A stretch of DNA of 64,000 nucleotides from Acheta domesticus (Eukaryota; Arthropoda; Insecta; Orthoptera; Gryllidae). How positions within the stretch are numbered: position 1 is the first letter of the stretch; every line of letters starts with the position of its first letter. The notes under the pieces were generated by a model. The model saw only the letters and a list, made by a program, of their open reading frames with translations. It was not told where the DNA came from and made no database searches. Positions 22,700 through 31,880 of the stretch are shown here, in pieces. The stretch spans positions 136,600,991 through 136,664,990 of the forward strand of contig JAHLJT010004567.1 of assembly GCA_031308135.1 (NCBI GenBank), in the 5' to 3' direction. A program made the translations under genes and the position numbers.

Positions 22700-24533
22700 C
22701 TTGTCGCTGCCGCCATGACATTCTGTCCTCCGCTGTCGTTTTCATCTCTGTATAGTTTTTGAATTGTAATTAGGTTTTAAGTTCTAAAATTTTCGTTTTA
22801 GGTCTCCCTCTTCTTTTTCCAACTATTTTACAGCCTAAAATTGTGTTTAAGAATTGATAATTTCTAAAAATGTGTCCAAAGAATTTTGCTTTCCTGTTTC
22901 AAATGGTTTTTAGTAGGGATCTATTCTCCTTCACTTTCTCTAAAATTACGTTATTTGAATTTTTTTTCAGTCCAGAAACCCTTCCGTAGTTTTCGCCACA
23001 ACCACATCTCACAAGCTTCTAAACGACTCCTATCTGCTTATAAAAGCGTTCATCCTTCACATTCATATAATAGGACACTCCAGGTATAACTTTTCAAAAA
23101 ATTCTTTCCAATGTCCAAATTTGGGTTGGTATTTGTGAGCATTTTTTTTTTATTTAGGAACGTCTTCTTTGCTGTCCATGGAGTGCAGCTGTGTCTTTTT
23201 CAGCTGAAGCGAAAATATTTATTATGGGTTGATTATAATCTCACAAACATGTGTGTTTGTACACATTTTTGAGAATTGAAAAAATAGCGATTTTTCGAAA
23301 TTATGTCGCTCACTTGAAAAATTGGTTTCGAAAACAAGTTTTATACAAAAGTTGTAGGACATTTTATCCTTTTTAAAATTCATTTGAATAACTTTTCTGT
23401 ACGACTTAAGGTTACAGAGTTATAGAGAAAAAACCGAAGCAAGTCAGAAAAAAATACCGGGTTTTCGGGCCTCCCGGAGTTAGCACAGGGTTTGGGAAGT
23501 CGAAAATTTGGGATTTTAACGAGTGCCTGGATACATACACATGCTCAAAGAAAAAGTTTTGATGACCTTCTCCCAGGGAACCTCCTTTTTCAGTACCTAC
23601 GGACTGGACCACGTTATTTGCTTACGTCTTCGTTTCGTTGGTTATCTTAGGTGTGCTGGCGAATTAATGTTGAATGATGGAGTGTTATACACCTTTCTTC
23701 CGTAGTTGGTTCAGCTTTGAGTATGTAGACGTTCCCGGGCACACGAGACTCCATTATTGATGTAATATTAATTACTAGTTGAATGTGGCGTCGCCGACGC
23801 TGTAAACCCTTTGAAAAGTGTTTTCATGTGATGAAAATTTCTAAATGCCATGCATTACTTTGTTCAAATAAGTTCTTCCAGTCTCTGGCATTGGACATAC
23901 CAATGAATCGTGGAATCTGGTAATAATATACTCCCGTTCATGAATTCCCAACACCCAATGACCTTGCATGTTACCTCCATAAGGGATATAAACAAGTAAT
24001 ACTGTCATTTGAGAATTGTAATAGCCGCAGGTATGGATTTTCTACTAAAATGCACATAAAAATCACATGTAAGCTGTTCTTCAGCATTATTCTCCAATAC
24101 TAATATAAAATCATTCTCAATTGGTTTCGAAAATTCTCTCACAAAATCTTTTACGACTACATTTGATTCTTCCCCCGTATTTGCACCCTTAAGAACGTAA
24201 ATGTGACAAGTCGAATGCGCATGTGCTTCCGTTCTCTGACATTACACACAATTCTGATTTTCTCCGTATACACTTCACGTTCTTCAAGTTTAATTAGTTT
24301 CAAGGTAACACTGCAAGCAGGTGTTTGCAAATTTATCATTAAAAATACGGTAATGCGGACGAAACACTTCACTTCATATGTTGAAAGCTACATCACTATT
24401 GACAGTTCACATGTTCCGGAACAATCAGTATTGCCATCCTCGTAGGAAACAAAATGGAAGGCGGTGTCGGACAGGCTGCTCCGGTGACGTCGGTGGCACG
24501 CGGAAACCCTTGTGGGAGTCCCGGCGGCGTAGG
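22700..24533. other. Spacer, no gene recognised
   Basis: AT-rich sequence with short frames only. 24450-24533 is a GC-rich segment that continues beyond the hAT-like element at 25092. Confidence 0.35.
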
Positions 24534-24837
24534 CGGTGCCGTGTTAAGTCACGGGCTCGAAGGGCACAGACCCAAGGCCCCCGATAGTTCTTAAAAAATT
24601 ATTTAATACTAATTTTTTCAAAAGTAAAATAAAAAACTATACAAAGGAAGTGATGTATGATTAAACTATACGCAAAAATTGGCATAACTGAGTGATGTGT
24701 TGCGCATCATTGGATAGTATTTGTATGGATTGTGGCTGGTTGATGCGTTGCTATTTTATATCGCGCAATTCAATAAAAAATTAAAACTATTTAATTTTTA
24801 GTCTTTTCAGTGTAATTATATATCTATTATTCTTACT

Positions 24838-24885
<48 letters not shown>

Positions 24886-25091
24886 TAAACTTTTTGTTTG
24901 AATGTTAAAATGAAACACTAAGAAATACTTTCAAAACATTAAAGAAAATACAAAATACAATGTGAATTGATAGGATATTTTTGATATATTTCAGTATCGA
25001 AATTGTGGGGGGGATGGTCGGTGAAAAAAAGAATAGGGGGCCCCCAAATGAACGTAGGCCCAAGGGCCCCCAGTGCCGTTAGACGGCCCTG
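24534..25091. mobile_element. hAT-like MITE, 558 bp
   Basis: The right end (reverse complement CAGGGCCGTCTAACGGCAC) pairs imperfectly with the left end CGGTGCCGTGTTAAGTCAC. The flanks GGCGTAGG (24526-24533) and GGCGTGGG (25092-25099) are an 8-bp target duplication with one mismatch. It contains (AT)20 at 24843-24882 and no transposase. The element splits a GC-rich stretch. Confidence 0.7.
24843..24882. repeat. (AT)20 microsatellite
   Basis: Pure AT run within the hAT-like MITE. Confidence 0.95.
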
Positions 25092-25595
25092 GGCGTGGGG
25101 AGTTGGAACGGAGGGCTACGCGCGCCCTCGCGTAAGAAGGGAGGCGTCATCTGTAGAGGGGGGACGTTGATGACCTAAATCATCGCTAAAAATTACCAAT
25201 ACAATTCTCTCAAAAGCAAAGAAAAATGACGTAAAAAATTTATCAAAACCATTTCCGATGAACAACTCAACATGTTCGATACGTTACTGACGAAATCGAG
25301 ACTTCTTCCCTTCATTCAAGTGAACTCAGCTTTTGGTTTGGACTTATGGTTTGGACACTTCTTTACCAGCAAATCTATGTGTTTAGTTGTCCCAAAATTG
25401 GCTGAACCGCGAATGGTGCTGACAGGCGTTACAGGAACCTAAGATTACATGCAATGGCTGACATTACATTTTATGAGAGAAGAGACCGAATAGACTACTC
25501 AGGAATTCTGTGGAGAATATTTGTTGTATCTCTTGTAAATATCTCTCTTGTTGCACCCTCTTGTAAATATTTGAAGAATGACCATTAATAGTAGT

Positions 25596-25768
25596 TTATG
25601 CAATTAGTTTATAATGTTGACCTTTTTTGCACGAATAAGAAAATAGTCTATTACTAAACTCACTCCTTCGTCGTTCGTTTAGTAACTCACTCCTTCGTCG
25701 TTCGTTTAGTAATAGACTATTTTCTTATGAGTGCAAAAAAGGAACATTATAAACGAGTTGCATACGCT
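25596..25768. repeat. Palindrome with a duplicated 27-bp centre
   Basis: Arms 25596-25657 and about 25705-25768 are nearly complementary (shared GTTTATAATGTT, TTTTTTGCAC, AAGAAAATAGTCTATTACTA). The centre has two identical 27-bp direct repeats, 25658-25684 and 25685-25711, each containing CTCCTTCGTCGTTCG. Confidence 0.85.
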
Positions 25769-25860
25769 ATTTTTTTTGTATAACATCATTATAAAGTTAT
25801 AAATGAAACGAAGTAAGTGTAAGTAAAATTTTATAGTTGGCAACATGGACGTTGGTATTA

Positions 25861-25998
25861 TGACGTCACAACTGTGACAGCGGAGAGCCGATTCACGCGC
25901 GCATTCGAACAAGGCCGTCTAGAAGAGTATATTAGAAGGCCTGAGCCATATATACTCTTTGGCCTGAGCCAATGTGAATGTCACGTGATCTGACGTCA
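25861..25998 (-). promoter_or_regulatory. Promoter-like module with two TGACGTCA sites (minus orientation)
   Basis: TGACGTCA palindromes lie at 25861 and 25991. On the minus strand the order TGACGTCA, CAGGCCTTCTA, TTCTAGACGGCCTTG, TTCGAATG matches the sequence directly upstream of the recombinase-like exon at 27618. GGCCTGAGCCA is repeated twice (near 25936 and 25962). No matching coding exon follows on the minus strand. The regulatory role is inference from the shared layout. Confidence 0.35.
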
Positions 25999-27557
25999 CA
26001 ATCGGTGGCTGAACATTTTTGTTTCCGTATATTATCGAGTTAGTATATTCTAGCTAATTGGCCCTTGTAGGAAAGTTTAGATGCGAACAAATGTTTTAAT
26101 AATTCAGTATTAATTGTGTGCACGGTTTCCTGCATAAAAAAAATTCCTTCGTCCATTATCTTCGAGAAAGCAAGGTATGTCTACTTCAATATTGGGTGAT
26201 TTAAGTATGTGGTGCAATTATCAAATATTTTATTTAATGTTTTGGATGTTTGGTTATATTATTATACCCTTCGTTTTTTTTTCAGTGAATACTTTCAAAC
26301 TATCCCAAAAGAAAGGTGTTTTGAAAATTAGGCAGGAGAAAAATATGAAAAAATATAAAGTGAAGTGTACCGTGCTTTTGATCGAATTATGATGGATCGA
26401 CGGAAGGCGTTTCAACTTTGAAACTTCCAAACAATCCTGCTCTGTGACAGAAGTGTGTGAAAACAAATAGGAAAGATTTTGTCTACTCAGAGAACTTGTC
26501 TGTGGTGTAAAACACTTCGACTCAAAATTTATTCTCTACCAGAACAAGGCAGTAAGAGGAGATGGTGTCGAGATATATACTAAATGTGAAAGATGCATAC
26601 TCTTCTTAGTGAACAGCCTCAGTACTTGACGAAGACTCACCAAGTGTTTCAGATATTGATATCCGAAAATTTTGAAATTAAGTTCCTGAAGCATGAAAAT
26701 CAAAGAAGTTTATTGAAAGGCTTTGTGTGAGAGACGGAGATCCTATTAATGGAAAACACGGTTTGGAGTTGTGGACAAATTCTGCTCACTTTAATAGAAC
26801 TTTGTGTATCTAAACATTTTCTAAATAAACACTGTAAATTAGGAACGTTTAGTTATAAGTATAGTGGTATCAGGAATATAAGACGCAAGATCACAAAACT
26901 GAGTGCAAAATAGGAAGACACTAAAGTCAATTTAAACAATTTTTATGTATTTCCAATGTGATTTGTGTCTTGAATAATCTCATAAAGTCTTACATAATCT
27001 GCTGGAGTACTTTCTGAATAAAATATTGCTTTCCTTCCTTCTTATTTTTCAGCAGCTGCAATTTCACTAACTTACCTATGAATATTTTACTGTTTCTTAC
27101 AATATAATCAACTATTATTAATTACTAATACGGCCATCAGAGAAATATCTCATAAATGCATTACTACTAGCTGTACTTCTAACTTCCATATTAAATTAAA
27201 GTAGACAAATTGAAAGAAATAGAGCAGGAAATAAATAAATAGAATTCTCATGAAGGTACTTAATTTCTTATGAATATCAATTATGGCAGAAAAATTGTTT
27301 CATGAATTATACAAAATCTTTTATTGTAAATAAGGTAGCATGTACAAAATTTATGTTCATTTACGTGTACGAAAATTGTACAATATCGGAATACCTTGAT
27401 ACAAATAACTCTAAAATAAATTCTTGTAGCATCAAGAAGGCTTAATGTTTCCTCGTGTTATTTTAAACAAGTATGGGTTTGGATTTCCATGCGATTTTAA
27501 GAACTTGATCTCTGTTTAAAACTTGGACAGCATGCATTGCCTTCCAGCCACTCTTCG
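25999..27557. other. AT-rich spacer between two inverted promoter-like modules
   Basis: No frame above about 70 codons and no recognisable protein motif. Confidence 0.35.
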
Positions 27558-27612
27558 TGACGTCATTCGGCGAAGGAGCAGGCCTTCTATTCTAGACGGC
27601 CTTGATTCGAAT
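27558..27612 (+). promoter_or_regulatory. Promoter-like module upstream of the recombinase-like exon
   Basis: TGACGTCA at 27558-27565 is a perfect CRE/ATF-type palindrome. It is followed by CAGGCCTTCTATTCTAGACG, GGCCTTG and ATTCGAATG directly before the ATG at 27618. It matches the inverted module at 25901-25998. Confidence 0.4.
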
Positions 27613-28339
27613 GAAAGATGGCGTCGTTACCAATGGTAGTTTTAGAAAAAGCCTCGAAGGCAGAAGAAAGTTTAATACCTAAAAAGTCGAGTGCATTGTA
27701 TGAGAAGGAATATACAATATTTAGGAAGTGGATGGAAACAAATAATGTAAATATTATATGCGAGACAGTGGTTCTGGCATATATATCTGAGTTGGTAAGT
27801 TTATCATACTTTTTATGGTTGAACCAGGGTATAGGGTGGCACGGTTCCTTTTGTGATTCATTTACTCTCGTGAATCATCCGCCACGGTTCACTTACGGTT
27901 CGCTTCAGAGCTGGCGAAAAATTATGTTGGCATTGACTAGCTTTGACGGGTCAAAGCATAAATATACACGAAATAACCATTCGTCAAAGCCATATGAAGA
28001 TATACATTCACAAATTTACGAACAATTTCTTCTTCATCACGACACTTTTCAAATATCACTTCACATTGAAAATTACACTTCACAACACTTTTTTTAAAAA
28101 ATAAAACTTGTTTCTATGCTGCTTTGCTTGCTGCATGAACTCAAATATTAGTATAGAAATGGTTTTAGATTTTAAAAAGCCTTCTCGTAATATCATATTC
28201 AGTTGTTTCTATAACAAAATTATTTACTTTTGAATGCAATTCAATTACGCGAAGCATGTGTGGTCATGTTTTTTCGTATTTCAAGACATCTTTTAATAGA
28301 TTTTGTGTGTCTACCGTGATGGAAGGTGTAAATGCAAGA

Positions 28340-29780
28340 TTTATTTACTGATTTCTTTAACATATTATGTAGTATTTGATTTAAAAATAGACGAGTAGTT
28401 TTTTAGTATTAAAATGGAGGATTTGAAAGGTGATAATAAACATGTAAGTAGCATGTGTTTGTGAAATAGAATTGGTTTTAAATATTTATTTTATTAGCTT
28501 AACAAGTTATTTTTTTTATTTCTTATTAATTTTTTAAGCTTCACTTCGTAAAAAGTACGTATTTTTCAGAAACAAGCTTGACGTTTTTTCGTGTTATAAG
28601 GGTGTAATTCGTGCAGAGACACTACACTAATTTTCAGTATTACTCTGGTAATGGTAATACAATTAAAATTGTATAATTTCAACGAATATGTGAGTGGATT
28701 TTTTTTCTTTTAAAATATCGCTTTCTTTAACATATTAAGTAGAATTGGTTTAAAAAACAGACGAGTTGGTTTATTAGTATTAAAATGTGGGGTTTGGGGG
28801 ACGATAGTCCCTCAATAACAAAAGGTTAAAAGTAGCATGTGTTTGTGAAATATAATTTATTTGAAATATTGATATTTATGGGGTTTTTAGTGTTAAAATG
28901 GGGGTTTGGGGGGCGATAGCCCCCCAATAACAAAAGGTTAAAAGTAGCATGTGTAGATTGAATGAGAAGGAATATACAATATTTAGGAAGTGGATGGAAA
29001 CAAATAATGTAAATATTATATGCGAGACAGTGGTTCTGGCATATATATCTGAGTTGGTAAGTTCATCATACTTTACCTTTAATTTTTAAAAAAACTCATA
29101 CTACTACATTGTGCGGTGATAGGATCTTCTTAAAAACAACCTTCAGATTAGAAATAGTAAAATAGAATTTATTTTAAATATTTCTATTTATTGTGTTAAC
29201 ATAACGAAATTTACTGTCTCGACACATTTTGAAGAGTTAAAATGGGGGGTTTGGGGGGCGATGGCCCCCCAATAACAAAAGTTTAAGTAGTATGAGTTTG
29301 TGAAATAGATGTTATTTTAAATAATTATATTTATTGCGTTATCATCATAGTTTTCTTCAGATTTTTTATTGTTATTTAACACCCATTAATTAATTTAAAA
29401 TCGCATTAAGAAATTAGTTGTTACTATTTATTTGTAAAATTTTAAAATTACATTTTTTGTTCCAGATATAAGATGTTCTCCATTTGTTATGGTTATTTGT
29501 TCGCATTTTTGTTAAAATTGAATTATGTCTTTTACAAGATTTAATTTTTAAAAAATGAAATAATTCCAACGAATACGTGAGTTATACTTTTGCCATTTAT
29601 ATTCTGTGGCTTAGAGAGCATTTAAAAATTTAATAAGTAGCATTTAGTTAACTAAATAGACGAGTGGCTCTTTTTAATAACAAAAAATGTGTGGTTTAAG
29701 TAGTAAAGAATGTTCAAGTAGCACGCGCTTGTGAAATAGAATGTATTTTAAACATATTTTTTACGTTACCATGTTGAACG
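28340..29780. repeat. Irregular tandem array inside the transposon
   Basis: The recurring order is AGACGAGT, TTAGTATTAAAATG, a G-rich hairpin, AATAACAAAAGGTT, AGTAGCATGTGTTTGTGAAA. Copies begin near 28385, 28757, 28885, 29222 and 29655. The hairpin is present in the second, third and fourth and lost or deleted in the first and last. Spacing is irregular (115-440 bp). Confidence 0.7.
28957..29074 (+). pseudogene. Duplicate of recombinase exon 1 carried inside the transposon
   Basis: 118 bp matching 27695-27812 at 116 positions (differences at 28961 and 29064). It covers the last ~100 bp of exon 1, the GTAAGT donor and the first 18 bp of the intron. It stops within the four bases that precede the end of the target duplication of the host transposon. 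Same orientation as the original. It could act as a second donor-bearing exon fragment but has no start codon of its own. Confidence 0.9.
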
Positions 29781-30245
29781 CGAATAGTAAACAAGGATTC
29801 GGTTCATTGAGTCGATTCCTCTCTAGTGAACCGGATCAGTGAACCAAAGGAACCGTGCCACCCTAAACCCTGGTTCAACCCTTTTTATAATTAATACTAG
29901 TGTCGAGTTCTCATTTTCTAATTTATGTTATTTTGAAGTTTGCAGTATGTAAGGCATCATCTTTGTGGTGCAGTCATTCAAAATTGAAGACTATGCTGAA
30001 AATTAAAGATGGAATTGACATCTCTTCATTGAAATCTCAACAAAGTTCAGTTATATATGAAACAAGCTAATTTCGGCTATGAAGCTGAAAAATCTATGAT
30101 ATTTTCGAAAGATGATGTGAGAAAATTTTTAGTGGAAGCAGATGATGAGAAATATCTCTTAATGAAGGTAGAGTAATACTATTTTGTCTACTTTCTGAAA
30201 CCAGTTCTACAGATCTGTCTTTCTGTGAACAGTAGAAGTTCGTCA

Positions 30246-30282
30246 TGACGTCATGTCGCGTTTAATAATGGCGATGACGTCA
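30246..30282. promoter_or_regulatory. Pair of TGACGTCA palindromes
   Basis: TGACGTCA at 30246-30253 and 30275-30282, each followed by TGT(C/A)GCG, so the pair is a short direct repeat with 29-bp spacing. CRE-like; function unknown. Confidence 0.4.
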
Positions 30283-30329
30283 TGTAGCGTGCGATAAAAT
30301 ACTGCATTATGTACGATTCGGGGTATCGA

Positions 30330-31500
30330 AAAGGGTCGTTTATAATGATGGTATACAAAAAAATGATTTAAAATTGATTAAAATACTTTTAAAATAACGG
30401 GAAACCGTCAACAACAACTTGTTAGTCGAAATAACGTAAAAAGCACAGCAAGTTATAAAAATTAACCTTTTTCTTTTGTCATAACATAAATTTGTGTCTG
30501 TACTAAAAAGCATTGTTGTAAAGTGGAAGGAAAAAAATGACATTTCATTACAATCCGCCCCATAGTCATCTGTCTTTCTAGTCTTGACACCGGCCGGAAT
30601 TGTGCGTTCACTGGCTTTCGTTGGGCGGTCTCGTTAGTGATTTGTAATTGTGGAGAAGTGGGTGGCTCTCCCACACATTAACACAGGCACATTGTTCGTT
30701 GGTTTTTACGACCTCGAGAATATAAATTATACGTCTAGTTATTGGTATTTAGCATATAATTCATGTAGTAACGTCTTGACGCAAGTGTTGTTCGTTCAAA
30801 TTCCAGGAATATGGAGATCCGTGTAGATTCAAGGTCGAGGTAATATCTCATTTGATTAAGTAATTTGTTTCCTGATGTCGCAATTTAATAAATTGCTACT
30901 TTGTCGGTTGTTGAACTTCATTTCTTGGTTTTCGTGAATATTCCATTAAAATCCGTAAAAACTTTTCTCACCCCCTCTCTATCACAACATGCGGAAATAA
31001 GCATTGAGTGTGAGTCATTGGTATTGAATTACAAACTTAGAAGCTATTGCATAGTTTTTAAAACATCTCTGAATAAGAAATAGTGGGGATGAAGAAATTA
31101 CATACCTGCCTTGAAGTGCCCTTGAAAAAATTGAGGTTGTTTTTGAGTTTCGAATTTAAATTGTCATATCATATTTCTGTAATGCCTCTTACTACATGTG
31201 GTTCTCCCAATTTAAAAACAACCTTCAGATTTACGGGAAGTAATCAAGCCCTGAGATAAAATCTTGTGTAATACATTTTTCTTCGCATGACCGTGATTAA
31301 TTTTTGAACGTCTAAAAAGGCGAAACATTTCATCACATTTCGTAAAACCAACATGTCATAACAGTTACAGGTACACAGATGTTCGAAGAAATATTGTTTG
31401 ATGTGTCGCCTTTGAGGAAACTACCATATACCTCTTTCAAAGTACTTGAAAATAAAATCGTCTTCTGTGTAGTTACATTAACCCGGGAATAAAAGATCCA
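30330..31500. other. Spacer, no gene recognised
   Basis: AT-rich with short frames. Nothing beyond an isolated GC-rich patch at 30585-30680. Confidence 0.35.
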
Positions 31501-31502
31501 AC

Positions 31503-31880
31503 CGACCGGGTTAAACGGCTCAGGGCAACTGATGTCACTGCAGTGCCTCTGACTGGGAGGGTCTAGGGTTCGAGTTCTGGCGGTGATAGGATCTTCGACA
31601 CTACGTAGATATCTAGGTCGAATACAGCCGCTCTCTAGGGGAGGATGCTCGCGGCCGGCAGCTCTGATCGGTAGTTTTATCCAGTTTTTCTTATCAACAC
31701 CAGACGAATGCTGGAGTAGTACCCTAACAAACGGGCCGCAGACCGCGCGAGATCTTTCCTTTCTCTTCCTTGTTCTATCTTCACCCCTAGCGTACACACA
31801 CACTTACATATACTTCAATACTACATATGCCTGCAGAGCAGCTTAGAGCTTCTGGCTGAGGCGCTGCGGTTGTGGGAGAA
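31503..31880 (+). mobile_element. Long SINE, copy B (3' truncated)
   Basis: Good tRNA-like head: CGGCTCAGGGCAACTGATG and a B box GGTTCGAGTTCTG. It then has the family body through ATGCTGGAGTAGTACCCTAA and CGGGCCGCAGACCGCG to the AC-rich region, stopping shortly after TTAGAGCTTCTGG. Confidence 0.8.

Larger units (their letters stand above)
27817..29880. mobile_element. 2,064-bp transposon with 36-bp TIRs inside the recombinase intron
   Basis: Both ends start GGTTGAACCAGGGT and continue TAGGGTGGCACGGTTCC, 35 of 36 bases matching in inverted orientation. They are flanked by the perfect 8-bp duplication CTTTTTAT (27809-27816 and 29881-29888). GG termini with an 8-bp duplication fit Merlin best; hAT and P also duplicate 8 bp but usually start differently. 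No transposase is visible. Subterminal regions repeat GGTTCA/TGAACC motifs. The interior holds a degenerate repeat array (about 28340-29780) with G-rich hairpins, and a copy of the neighbouring exon at 28957-29074. Confidence 0.85.
27618..30166 (+). pseudogene. Decayed tyrosine-recombinase (Crypton-like) gene, two exons visible
   Basis: Exon 1 (27618-27794) starts at ATG, encodes 59 residues and ends at a consensus donor (GTAAGT at 27795). Its second half (YEKEYTIFRKWMETNNV, then a Val/Ala/Tyr-rich helix) resembles the N-terminal SAM-like core-binding domain of tyrosine recombinases. Exon 2 lies at about 29945-30166, behind a T-rich tract ending TTTGCAG at 29945. Two successive frames give SSLWCSHSKLKTMLKIKDG and, after a frameshift, FSKDDVRKFLVEADDEKYLL, typical of Crypton-type recombinase genes in insects. 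At least two frameshifts and one stop break exon 2. The catalytic domain with its R..HxxR..Y residues is not seen in the window. The intron contains a 2-kb transposon. The family is assigned by pattern only. Confidence 0.5.

Noticed and set aside
26395..26480. Possible THAP-type zinc finger fragment
   Set aside because: Only a weak resemblance with no C2CH spacing, and the frame is broken.
27618..28097. A single 159-codon gene through the GTAAGT
   Set aside because: After 27794 the frame enters intron and then a transposon terminus (27817). Only the first 59 codons are exon-like.
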